64,000 nucleotides of DNA from Medicago truncatula (lineage: Eukaryota; Streptophyta; Magnoliopsida; Fabales; Fabaceae), in NCBI RefSeq assembly GCF_003473485.1, contig NC_053045.1:31966494-32030493 (forward strand), in the 5' to 3' direction. Positions 1 to 11,507 of this stretch are shown here, in pieces. The position numbers were made by a program, and so were the translations under genes. Position 1 is the stretch's first letter. Each line of letters begins with the position of its first letter. Below the pieces are notes generated by a model. That model was not told the origin of the DNA. It saw only the letters and a program-made list of their open reading frames with translations, and searched no databases.

Positions 1-124
1 ATTATTACACATTAAGCGTTTATAGCATAAACACTTACGCTTCATGTTTGAGAATATTTTTACTAGTTTAATCTTATCAATGTTTCTCAACTAAGCTAAT
101 TTCATTAGTGGTTGGGAAACAAGC

Positions 125-262
125 CTGTGTTTGGATCCACATTGGGTTAGCAAATCTCGCGTCCCAATGTAAGTTGACCGTGAGTCGGCTCATGAAGCTG
201 CAAAGCAAAGCTTTTACGCAGCCTCGCGGTGTAACAGCAATTTCATTAAATTCCAAACGCAT
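125..262. repeat. Small MITE-like insertion in intron of pseudokinase copy 1
   Basis: The intron sequence on both sides aligns with intron 2 of the second pseudokinase (about 4015-4150), but this stretch is absent there. It begins near GTGTTTGGATCC and ends near TTCCAAACGCAT, a short imperfect terminal inverted repeat of the GTTTGG type common in plant MITEs. The exact ends and target duplication are not clear. Confidence 0.4.
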
Positions 263-309
263 ACTAATTACCATGGTCAATCTAATAGTGTTTGCCATTT
301 CTATCTTAG

Positions 310-1464
310 GCTGAAGTCAATTATCTGGGCCAGCTTTCACATCCTCATCTAGTGAAATTGATTGGTTATTGTCTTGAAGATGAAAACAGCCTTCTGATTT
401 ATGAATTTATGCCACGTGGCAGCTTGGAGAATCACTTGTTCATCAGTGAGTGCTTCCCAGTTCATCTTTTCTCACTTGTACTTGTACTGGAGAAGGCATG
501 CCTAATAACATTACCATTAATGATGTAACAGGAGGCTCATATTTTCAACCTCTTTCTTGGAGCCTACGTTTGAAGGTTGCTCTTGGTGCTGCTAAAGGCC
601 TTACATTTCTTCGCAACGCTGAAACAAAAGGAAAATACCGCGATTTCAATACCTCAAATGTCTTGCTAGATTCAGTATGTGTCCTTTTCTACACACAAAA
701 ACACATTAATATATTATATTTATTTATGTATCATATCTGAAAATTTCCTTGCTGGTTTGATCGCAGAATTATAATGCAAAACTTTCTAATTTTGGGCATT
801 CAAAGGGCGGGTCCATGGTTGATAAAAGTCATGTCTCCACCAAGCTAACATACGGATATGCAGCTCCAGAATACCTCGCCTCCGGTATAATAACTACTAG
901 ACAGATTTTATGTCTTTCTGTATATGAATTTCCGTTGTTTAATCAACTTTTTTAGTATCTTTTGTCTGTTGAGTTCATTAACTTGCTCAAGGATCAATTG
1001 TATCATTTTGATTAGTGACTAGTATAAACTGATTTGTTGATAAAGGTAATCACACTGCTAAAAGTGATGTATATAGTTTTGGAGTTGTGCTATTGGAAAT
1101 ATTATCAGGGAGGAGAGTTGTTGACAAGAATAGACCACCAAGTCAACACAATTTGGTGGAATGGGCTAAGCCTTATCTAACCAACAAGCGTAAAATTTTG
1201 CGCGTGTTGGATAGCCGTCTTGAAGGCCAATATGAGTTAGAAGATGCCTATAAAGTTGCTACACTATCCCTAAGGTGCCTTTCAATAGAAGCCAAGTTGA
1301 GACCAAACATGGATGAGGTTGTTACGGATTTGGAGAAGTTGCAGGTTCAAGATGTAAATGGCTGCAATCAGAATCGTTCGCGTAGAAGAAGTGCTGATTA
1401 TGTTACCCATTCCAGAACAACCGCAGCTTATCCACAACGCTCGGCTTCTATGTTCTGTACATGA
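310..1464 (+). CDS. RLCK-VII (APK1/PBL-like) predicted pseudokinase, 5' exons outside window
   Basis: This is the 3' part of a receptor-like cytoplasmic kinase of subfamily VII. Four exons are visible: 310-445, 532-674, 767-884 and 1046-1464, all with GT-AG borders, identical in length and phase to exons 3-6 of the neighbour at 3262-5300. They encode the kinase domain from [13 protein letters not shown] to the stop. The catalytic loop reads YRDFNTSN, so the lysine expected after RDF is Asn, and the DFG motif reads NFG, losing the magnesium-binding Asp. The activation segment is shortened ([13 protein letters not shown], against [15 protein letters not shown] in typical members). No stop or frameshift was seen, so this looks like a maintained pseudokinase, not a decayed gene. 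The N-terminus, including the glycine loop and VAVK lysine, lies upstream of base 1. Known family members act in immune and developmental signalling at the plasma membrane; a signalling or decoy role here is inference. Confidence 0.85.
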
Positions 1465-3261
1465 CACTGCACACTGCAAATACACTATCCTTGGAAGTTG
1501 ACAAAACTGAATGTCCCCACATGAGGTGATTCCACGTCGTAAACATTTGTGTTACTTAATAAATTGTAGATATCTTACTATAGTTAATGTATGAGAACTA
1601 AATTTTTCTTGGACATTCTGCTTGTTGATAGTGCATATGTCAAAGAATAATTGGATTTTTTGGTGTTTTAACAGCACAAATAACTAGCATTGCTAGTGCT
1701 TTTGCATGTTTATCTTGTTAACTCAATTATTATAGTTAATTTTGATACATTGTTTCCTAATGTTGGAACCCTTACCATAACTGTCAAGCTTTATCTTTTA
1801 GTTGCTAACTTTTTTTCATGAGAATGAAAACAAAATAAACAAGAACAACAAAGAAAAGCAAACTGCATTCGCGGATGAGCAACGCCTATAGCATCAACAG
1901 TCAAAACACGACTAAGCTGACGAGCACAACAGAGTGGTGAAGTGTCTGAGAAAAATATACTAGTACTAGTAAAATGAACCCACTTAAAAGAGACAACTCT
2001 ATTAACAATTTTATTCGAAGACCTACATTTTGAACTTTATTGAAGGAAATTAAGATATTTATCACTTGGACTAACAAGTTAGTTTAGTATTTTTTTTATA
2101 TTCAAATGCGTACGTAAATTCAAGTTGGTTCAGTTGATAAAGATTTAACTCATGACCCATGTTTGAATTCTACTGCTGATGTGAGAACATTGTTGGTAGA
2201 TAATATATAAGTACCTTACTACTTTCTCAACCTTGGTGACTTTTCTTGACCCTAGCGAGCTCCCGAGGCCCAACTAGCTTTTCTTTGTCTAAAAATAAAT
2301 AAATTCATGTGCATGATTTCTACTAAAGTCAAGATAGATATTAAATTTAGATAATATCTTAGCCAATAGTAGAATTGGGAGTGAGGATAAAAAAAGAGGG
2401 ACCGGTGTTCACCCATCACTTGCATAAGTCATCATGTTAAAGGCCAAAAAAGGTTCAATTATGCTCCACTTGCTTACAAGTCATGGAAGCTTACCACTTG
2501 CTAGAGCCAACTTATAGTACGAGAAGCTATCTGAAACCAAATGTCGGGATGTTAACAGTAAAATCTAATGGACTAGAAAACTTTGCAAAAAAATATTAAG
2601 GATTTTGTCCAATCAAAACAAAACAAAAGGGGGTCCATTACAGTTAAACCAGTTCCCACAACATGTCATACAATGAATGTCATGCATGAATCACCATACT
2701 CACCTTCCTTCGTCCCCTTTACCTTTCATACACGTCTTTACTAATACATCCAAACTTATAGTCAAGTTGCTCAACTCTTTTAACACTGTTATACTCTTCT
2801 GACATAATATCTTGCTTCATGTAGTGACACTTTACATTGAAGACGTGTCAGGTGTCCAACACATGTTGATGTTCGATATGGATACATGTGATTATATTCC
2901 ATGTCTTCAATTTTCTTAAATTATTATTAGTGTGTAGGTGTTAGTCCCAATTTTGTGTCTGTGTCAGCGCTTCATAGATATCGCCCCTCTGGGCCACCAC
3001 AGAAGACTCATCCATATTAGTTCTCTACATATCAACACTCTTCTTCACCTCTCCTCCTTCCTGTTTTTCTTCTTTATATTCTTCCTTGAACTTCATTACA
3101 AACAGGTTTGTCGTGTCGTTTTTCTTAAACTCCTCTTTCTTTCTTTTTTCCTCTCACAGTTTAAATTCACAATCATGGTTAATTTATGTTGGACTTGACC
3201 TTATCTTCTTTTTTTGTTATCTATTTGAAACAAAGCTATGGGAATTAATATTGTCTCTGCC
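1465..3261. other. Intergenic region between the pseudokinase pair
   Basis: It holds the 3' flank of copy 1 and the promoter and 5' UTR region of copy 2. Apart from the repeat at 2816-2979 and a pyrimidine-rich stretch around 3040-3160 that may be leader sequence of copy 2, I see no gene. Confidence 0.5.
2816..2979. repeat. Diverged copy of the GTGTCGGTGTC-type small repeat
   Basis: The stretch has GTGTC/GACAC-rich ends and finishes near CGCTTCATAG. It resembles by eye the better preserved element at 33136-33315, whose ends are TATGAAGCACGAA and TTTTCATGCTTCATA. It lies in the promoter region of pseudokinase copy 2. Confidence 0.35.
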
Positions 3262-5300
3262 ATGGGAGTTTGTTTGGGCGGCCAAATCAAAGCTGAAGGT
3301 CCAACTAATTCAGGTATTCATATTCTTAAACATTAAGATCAGCTTGTTAATTATCTTGGTCAATGTTAATTACATATGTATACTAATATGTAATATCTAG
3401 TTTATATTAGTTTTATTGATCATATCATTTCAGTTTCAGGGTTAAGTTCAAAGAGTGTGAATGTCAACACAGAAGATCTTAGTATTCCATGTAGCAAGGT
3501 TTCTGGCGATCTCAGTAGCTCAAGTAATACTGAGGTACCAACAGTATCGGTGCCTCAGACTGCTCGGGGTGTGGAGGAGATCTTACAATCAACCAATTTG
3601 AAGAGCTTTACTTCTACTGAACTTCAGGTTGCAACAAGAAATTTCCGTGTAGACAGTGTCTTGGGACATAGTGTTTTCAAGGGTTGGATTGATGAACACT
3701 CATCTTCTGCTGCCAAACCCGGCAAAGGCATTGCTGCTGCTGTCAAAAGACTTTATCAGGATGGCTTCAAAGGTCACAAGGAGTTGTTTGTAAGTTTAAC
3801 TTATCTTATTAACAAGCAAGCACTGACTATGTTGCAGTGTTTTCAAATAGCGGAGCTATAGCATAGCATAAATTGAGCAAATCACCGTTATTCCGTGATA
3901 AGCTATTTAGTATAGACTTTTGTCAAATAGCAGCTATAGTGGCGTTATAGTGTTGTAACGTAGCAGAATTTCACCAAACCGTTATTTTCCGTGATCTGCA
4001 ATTGACAACACTATTGTGTTACATGTTCGAGAATGTTTTTACATGTTTAATCTTATTTATATTTCTCTGTAAAGCTAATTTTATTAGTGGTTGGGAAACT
4101 AGGGGTTTCTTTTGAGTGTTACATCAATTAATGTTTTCCATTTCTATTTTAGGCTGAAGTGAACTCTTTAGGCCAGCTTTCTCATCCTCATCTAATCAAA
4201 TTGATTGGTTATTGCCTTGAAGATGACAACAGTCTTCTTGTCTTTGAATTCATGCCTCGTGGCAACTTGGAGAATCACTTGTTCATCAGTGAGTTTTCCT
4301 GGTTCATCTACTCACATAGTCACATTATAGCACTTGAGAAACGCGTCCCTAATAATATTATCAATTATGATTTAACAGGAGGCTCATATTTTCAACCTCT
4401 TTCTTGGAGCCTACGTTTGAAGGTTGCTCTTGGTGCTGCCAAAGGCCTTGCATTTCTTCACAGTACTCAAACAAAAGCAATGTACCGCGATTTCCAGACT
4501 TCAAATGTCTTGCTAGATTCCGTATGTCTTTTTGTACACACATGAATATATTACGTTTATTTATGTATTGTATCTGAAAATTTCCTTGTTGACTTGATCA
4601 CAGAATTATAATGCAAAACTTTCAAATTTTGGCCTGGCAAAGAACTTGTCCCTGGTTGATAAAAGTCATGTACCTACCAAGCTAACCTCTGGATATACGG
4701 CTCCGGAATACCTAGCCACAGGTATTATATGACCACTAGAAAAAGAAAAAAAAATAAATTGATGTTTTATTCTATTTTTTCTAGTATGTTTTGTCTTTTG
4801 AATGCATTAACTTACTCAAGAATAGGCTACTAAATATCATTTTTGTTAGTAACTAAAGTAAAATAACTATTTTTGATGAAGGTAACCACACTGCTAAGAG
4901 TGATGTCTATAGTTTTGGAGTTGTACTACTAGAAATATTATCTGGGAGGAGAGTTGTTGACAAGAACAGACCAACAAGACAACACAATTTGGTGGAATGG
5001 GCAAAGCCTTATCTATCCAACAAGCATAAGATTTTGCGCGTGTTGGATAGTCGCCTTGAAGGCCAATACGAATTAGAAGATGTTTTTAAGGTTGCTATAC
5101 TCTCCCTACGGTGCCTTTCAGTAGAAGCCAAGTTGAGACCAAACATGGATGAGGTTGTTACAAATTTGGAGCAGTTGCAGGTTCCTCATGTAAATGGATG
5201 CAACCAGAATCGTTTGCGTAGAAGAAGTGCTGATGATGTTGCCCGCGTTAGAACATCCACAACTTATCCCCAACGCTCTGCGTCTATACCCTGTACATGA
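3262..5300 (+). CDS. RLCK-VII (APK1/PBL-like) predicted pseudokinase, complete
   Basis: Six exons join without a break: 3262-3313, 3440-3789, 4153-4288, 4379-4521, 4604-4721 and 4882-5300, giving 405 residues. The start MGVCLGGQ carries Gly2 and Cys4, a typical N-myristoylation/palmitoylation signal for plasma-membrane RLCKs. The family linker ([22 protein letters not shown]) and kinase domain are easy to follow. The glycine-rich loop has lost about five residues: LGHSVFKGW (92-100) stands where kinases have [13 protein letters not shown]. The VAVK lysine is kept (K120), and so are Asp217 and Asn222 of the catalytic loop. The loop lysine is Gln219 (YRDFQ) and DFG is NFG (Asn235). The activation segment is two residues short ([13 protein letters not shown]). 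This combination predicts little or no phosphotransfer. Exon 2 can start at 3434 or 3440 (tandem AG acceptors, both in frame); 3440 fits the family better. It is tandem to 310-1464. A scaffold or decoy role is inference. Confidence 0.88.
3836..4012. repeat. MITE in intron 2 of pseudokinase copy 2
   Basis: Ends are AGTGTTTTCAAATAGC and a matching inverted end ...GCAATTGACAACACT. The interior is rich in AGCTATAG and CCGTTATTCCGTGATA-type half palindromes, as in a common legume repeat. Copy 1 lacks it at the visible equivalent position. Confidence 0.6.
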
Positions 5301-6134
5301 CATTGCACATTGCAGAATGCAAGATACAGCACCCTTGAAAGTTAACAAAGCTGAATTTCTCAAATGCAGTGATCTTAAACCATGACTACATATTACCGAA
5401 TAATTTGTACATATCTTAATCTTAATATAGCTAATGTTTCAGAACCAAACTTCTCTTGGACATTCTGCTTGTTGAGACTCGAGAGCGCCGATGTCTACAG
5501 ATAATTGGATCTTTTTAGTCTTTTGTATGTTTATCTGGTTAGTTAATTTTTATTGTAATCTATGGATGGAGTATATAGTTTCCTAATTTATGAAACTATA
5601 GTTTACTTTGATGCATGTATATTTGTTGAATGAACCTTAATTGTATGTTAGCTCCCTATCATCCAAGTTTGACTCCGTCCTTGATTGGCTGCTATTGTTG
5701 ATATCTAGCAAAGTAGGCGGTTGGTAATTGTTAAACAAACCACGTAATCATAGAAGACTTGAAAATTGGAATATAACTCAATTGCATAGAACTGAAGTCA
5801 GAGTCTTACAATTCAAGTCTTTCAATGAATTGTAGTTCTATATATACACATAATTCATTCAATATCTAAACCTTGCTTTCATGACTAAATTTGTAGTTAG
5901 CAACTTAGTATCAAGAAGGTCAAATTACTGAATATTATATAGCTTTGCTAAAAAAATCATCCTGTACACGGAATTATTATTAATTGATACAAAATTTACC
6001 ATGATCGGTATGTTAACCAAGTGCCTAACAATGCCGATCTCTCTGACTGAAACTAAGTGATCACCAAACATATCGATGAGTAGGCAATTGCAGACGAAGA
6101 TTTTGATTTCCAAGATATGAATGAAGATCACTTA
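5301..6134. other. Tail-to-tail intergenic region
   Basis: This separates the + strand pseudokinase from the - strand PCRK-like kinase. It holds 3' flanks only; I see no further gene or clear repeat. Confidence 0.5.
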
Positions 6135-8567
6135 TCACCATGTTCTTACAAGCCCAGGAGCCCAACTTTTCCAATCAAATCTTCCAATGGATTTATTTCT
6201 TAAACTCACCTTGTCTCTGAATTCAAAAACCTTCTTCAGATAATTATTCCCCTGTTTAGCTGGTTCAGGTTCAGCATTCTCTACAGATAAATTTACTTCA
6301 TTTGCTTCTCCTGTTTCTGCAACGGCTTCGGAAATGCATTCATCCATAGGAACGGACTCGTCAATAATGTTCCCAAGAATCTCAACCACCTCACTCATTT
6401 TTGGGCGAGACTTTGGCTGCTTCATGAGACACTTGTTTGCTAGGACTGCAAGTTTATGAGCTGATTTGATGCAATCTTGTGCCTCAAGTCGAGGATCGAC
6501 AATATGATGGAACTTCTTTGGATCAGATACATAAGGTCTTACCCAATCCAGAAGTTTTTGTTCGTTTTTTGGTAGGTTTCTTTCTACGGCTCTCCTCCCA
6601 GTGATAAGCTCATAAAGAACTACACCAAAGCTCCACACATCACTCTTAGCAGTCAGCTTTCCGGTATGAACATATTCTGGTGCAGCATATCCTATGGTGC
6701 CAACAACCTTCGTGAAGAGGAAATAAGTCATTCATTTCGCATGTCAGTAGAATATCTGGATTACAGTTTAAGGTTTAGAGTTCAAAGTTTAGACCAACAT
6801 TATGAACTCATGAAATAGTTTCCTTTAGATATGAATAAGGTTCAAAATATATATAATCTATTCCAGATAAGCTTCCCAAATCCCAATATGTTATCGTAAT
6901 CATCTAATGTTACCATGCAATAATGTCAAATTTCTACCATTATGGTATGTTATAATGAATTTTCTACAAAATTTAGACATTTTCTTACCGCTGTAGAAAC
7001 ATAGCCAAAGCCTTCTGCAGGTCCTTGCCTAGCGAGTCCAAAATCAGAAAGCTTTGCATTGAAGTCCTCATCCAGCAAGATGTTGGATGTTTTGAAATCT
7101 CGAAATATTAGCTGCACCAGATAGAATGGGAATCATAAATGTATTACTAAAAAAGTTAAAACCATGCATAAACAAGACATCCAAAGAAGAAACCATACAT
7201 AAACATTAAAAAGAATTAAGTTATGGTGAAAGCACCCAGATTCGCACGTAGACGCATTGAATGTTTGCTTCACTTACAAAAAGTTCACAGATAGTGTTTA
7301 AAATTCCTTTAAATGCAAGTCCTGATCAGTGATTTTCAGCATGATTAGGTGTGCATTTGGCAGTACACCTAAAAACAACTTAACCCTTTTAAAAGGGATT
7401 TTGCTCTAGACTCTAATGTCATTTGGCTTCACCTTAAAACCAATTTCAAAATCTGATTCTCTGCCCAAACCTATATTTGGTCTACAGCAAGTTAACCTTC
7501 AGTTTGATAATTCTTACCTAAAAATTCTGCACTAACTATCATCTTTCATGAAAACTTTGAAAGTTAAATCAGCTCACTTTATATTCACTTTTAGCTTACA
7601 AATAACATCGCACAATCAAAGATCATCATTCATCACGCAAACATTCACTGAAACATCCACTTTATCAACACATAAAGTAAAGATCAATGTCATTATCAAA
7701 AACATAAATGAACATAAACATAAAAAAACTAAATCAATTGCTTGCATGATCATGGTATCTAACAATACAAATGCACAGTCTTGTTCTACTATACCTGAAA
7801 ATCCATTTCCTCGTGAAGATAAGCCAACCCACGAGCAGCATCTTGAGCAATTCTTAATCTAGTAATCCAAGGAAGAACCGACGAAGGAACACGAACCAAA
7901 AGATGATCTTCCAAACTCTTATTAGACATAAACTCATAAACCAAAAGCCTCTGAATCCCTCTTTCATCATCTTCAGCACAATAACCCACTAACCTCACCA
8001 AATTTGGATGCTTAATCACCCCTAATAAATTCACTTCATTAATCCACTCCTTATGCCCCTGAATACTAGAAATTCAACACAAACACAAAAAACCCTTTAC
8101 AACAACACATAAAAATTCAATTTTTACATTAAAAAAGCTCAATTTTGTGAAAAAATTAAACATGCCTGATGACCATTACGATTCAACTGTTTGATGGCAA
8201 CATCGATTTGAGACCGGTGATGATTATGATGAATTAGGGTTCCTCTATAAACCGAACCAAATCCACCTTCACCGATTAACAAAGCTCTATTGAATCCACG
8301 AGTTGCGATTTTGAGGTCAGAGAATGAAAACAGATGAAGATGATTAGCACGGCGTTGAGAGAGAAACTCATGGAAGCCGAGAGTGTCGGAGAAGTCTCTA
8401 GAATCGGAATCGTATTCGGAGCGGCGCGTGTCCATTAAGCTTAAGGAACGCGCCCATGAGACGCGTGAGCCTCTTGAGCTTGATGCTGAAGCTGAACCTG
8501 AACCTTCATCGTTTTCTTCTGTGGTTCGTTTTTCGGATGATCCGTTTGAGAAATGGAAGCACTTCAT
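6135..8567 (-). CDS. RLCK-VII protein kinase, PCRK1/PCRK2/PBL19-like
   Basis: Four exons on the minus strand, 8567-8166, 8058-7795, 7111-6989 and 6707-6135, encode 453 residues. The start MKCFHF is chosen because PBL19/PCRK proteins begin MKCF; an in-frame Met 21 codons upstream is not conserved from memory. A Ser-rich N-terminal region (about 1-75) precedes the kinase domain. The catalytic set is complete: [11 protein letters not shown] (99-109), VAIK Lys126, IFRDFKTSN (Asp227, Lys229, Asn232), DFG Asp245 and activation segment [15 protein letters not shown]. The [18 protein letters not shown] block is diagnostic of this clade. Known relatives are cytosolic Ser/Thr kinases acting below pattern-recognition receptors in immunity. 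Intron 1 has a GC donor (CAG|GCATGT), required to keep the conserved NGHQ|GHKEW junction. Unlike its tandem-pseudokinase neighbours it looks fully active. Confidence 0.9.
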
Positions 8568-9345
8568 TGGTGAAGAAGGAAGAAGAGATGAGGGAGTAGT
8601 CAAGGGAGGACAATGGAAGATTGGAATCACATCGGTTTCTTTCTACTATTTCAATGATAACGGCTTATTCTTCAATAATGTTTTTTATATTTTTGACATG
8701 TAGTATAATGTTTTTTTCAATAGATGTCAATTAACATATTTTATTTTTTGAGCAATGATATTTAAACAATCATTTGGTACAACTTATTTGATAATTTTCT
8801 TTTTCTCTCTTTTAATTAGTCAAAAACAATGGAGAGAAAAAAAAGAAGAGAGAGATTAAAAATAAAATGTGAGTATGGGAGATAAAGTTGTCTAAAAATT
8901 ATCACAAATGATCATACAAATATCATTACTCTTATTTTTTTAAAAATAGTCAAGGAAAGACTATTTGTAATGAAGTTTCATAGCAGACATTGTTAAACAT
9001 CAATGAAAACTTTATATGTCTATTCTCTAATAGTAAAAAAATAAAATAAAATATATCAAAAGAGCAAGGAAAACATCAAGGAAAAGTTAGACATATCAAC
9101 TAGGTTGGTATCTCGTAGTTACTTCTATCCTCTATCACCTACTCTAAAATTTTATTAAAAAAGGAAAATTGTATAAGAGGGGGATGAGGGACTAGGTCAA
9201 AACCCTAAAAAATAACACAAAAGTGGGAACTAAGGGAATCCAAAATTCGATAATCTTGCTTAAAAAAATAGGTAAAGAATCTCACTAGACAACATATGTA
9301 ATAACACGACCATGACTAGCCAAAATGTCTGTACAAGCATTGATG
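8568..9345. other. Upstream region of the PCRK-like kinase
   Basis: AT-rich sequence likely including the promoter and leader of the minus-strand kinase. No other gene is visible. Confidence 0.45.
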
Positions 9346-9412
9346 GTATGTTATCTTCATTCTAATCACTTTGGATATTGTTTCATTTATGTTCTTTTTT
9401 CTACACAACTGT

Positions 9413-11500
9413 TGTAACACCCCGTTTTCCCAACATAAAAATTTCTAAACATTTATCAGAGTAAACATTATAAACAACGGGATATCACATTTAATATAAT
9501 CCAAAACAGTTAAATAACAATTTAACCAAAATCTTAAACATTGCAGCGAAAATTATATTATAATCCATAAAACGTTTTGGCACGCAGGCCCCATCAACAT
9601 AATCTCAAAAGAGTTAGTTCAATATCACAAATAGCATATTATTCACGTAATAGAACGAAGCATGCATAACATATAGCCCCATCTCGTTACGTATCAGAGC
9701 GACCTAGACGACACAGTGAAGGCAAGGCCACTCACGACGGCAACTGCACACTAAGCACGATCACCTGCAAGTTACCCATACGAAGGGCAACATTTTCAAG
9801 CAGAAGGGGTGAGATTTCATAACAAAACAATATTAATCAAAGTAATTTGAATCATAATTAACATCATCTCAATCTTAAACAACTTTGCATATTTGATAAA
9901 CAATTATCACGTAATCACTTATTCAATCATCATCAACAACATAGCATCTTAGACACGACAATGCGACAATGCTCTTAGACTCCTTATATGCATGTGGTAC
10001 CAATCGTCATCATAAGTATTAATATACTTTAATCGTGCGGAGGACAAAGCTCCTAAATATCGTGCGGAGGACAAAGCTCCTATCATGGTGAGGACTAAGT
10101 TCAATGAATGCTAATGCATGGACTCTATCAACAAAACGTCGTAATCATCATATCAATATGCATCCAATAATTTGGAGCTAAACGTCATCTTATTCATCAT
10201 ATATAGACATTATGCACTTAGTTAAATAACAGCAGTAGCATAGTCGAGTCACAATAACGGATGATATCAATATATCAATTGCAATTCAATAGCATCATAA
10301 TTATTCATTCATATCTTACATAATGCATAATACATTAACTCATACTCAATTAATAACAACATATATTAAACGGCCTTACAGATTGCATTAAATGTCATCA
10401 TTAGGTTTCATTACCAATTAGGGGTTCACTCTTGATCAAAACGTGCGACACAGATCGCACAAACACTCAAAGCACTCCAATCTGGAAGTGCTCGCGAGGC
10501 GAGAGTATCTACTCGCCATGGCGAGTACAAGCCAACTTCCCAACTAATGTTGTTCTAGGTTCAATCTTGTCCTACATTCATTCCTAATCATTACTAGGTA
10601 TGTTCAGGCACTCAAAGGCACTCAAGGTCCAACTAAAAAGTCGAAATTGCAAAATCTTACATGCTCTCTGCCCTAACTCGCTATGGCGAGTAAGGTTGCT
10701 CGTTGTGGCGAGCTGCATTGCACAACTCGCGAGGCGAGGGAAAAGGGTTCGCGAGGCGAGCGATGAATGTTCATCACTCGCGAGGCGAGACTCATAGCTC
10801 GCCGTGGCGAGCGATGAATGTCGCTACGGCCAGACTTGCTATTTTCACAAAAATTCAACGATTCACATGGTTCTAAGCCTAACCTTGATTCCAAAGTTCG
10901 TCCTAAACATTATCTAAGGTCTAGGAGCACTTTCTACATCAATTAAACCAATTCCTACCGTTCGATCATCAATTCTAGGGATTTAACCTAGTTTTCGTTT
11001 TCTCCAATTCAATCCTAAAGCTTGCTAACTAATCATCAAAATTACAATCAATTAACATTACTGAGTTATTAGTCTCACCCTTACCTGGTTATGAAGAAAT
11101 CACAACTCTCTCTTTGATCTTCTCCCTTCTAAGCTTTTTCTCCCTTTTCCAAAAGTTTTCACGTACAATAGTTTTTTTTCTAACAATTAGGTCTTCCCCT
11201 ATTTATATCTCCTCTTAATAACTTATCTTATCTCACTTTCTCCCCCAAAACTATCTAAAATCTCAAAACAACCCTTAACTAAATATTTTATATTATTTTC
11301 AAATCTTTATTTTATTTAACAATAAAATAAGTCTCATATCCTTATCAAAACCTTCAACTCATAACTTATCACATTATCAATCAAATCATCTAAATCATCG
11401 CAATTCATCAAAACATACCAAAATCATGCATATATTATATAAATATAATATAATCGCCTAAACTCAATTAATTAAACAATTAAACGAAAGTGGGCGTTAA
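9413..11500. mobile_element. Solo LTR, Ty3/gypsy-type, family A copy 1
   Basis: A 2.1 kb element beginning TGTAACACCCCG and ending GTGGGCGTTAA, flanked by the 5-bp target duplication ACTGT (9408-9412 and 11501-11505). It aligns over its whole length with the copy at 14422-16532. No internal region is present, so it is a solo LTR left by recombination. The interior carries repeated GC-rich motifs GCGAGGCGAG and GCCATGGCGAG at about 10490-10820. The Ty3/gypsy assignment rests on the TGTAACACCC-type end and LTR size and is tentative. Age is moderate: the two copies differ at many positions. Confidence 0.8.
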
Positions 11501-11507
11501 ACTGTTA

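Noticed and set aside
310-1464. Calling pseudokinase copy 1 a dead pseudogene.
   Set aside because: All four visible exons keep length, phase and open frame; the changes are at catalytic residues only, which points to a pseudokinase. The missing 5' exons leave some doubt.
7548-7862. Plus-strand frame of 104 codons.
   Set aside because: It lies in intron 2 and exon 2 of the minus-strand PCRK-like kinase.
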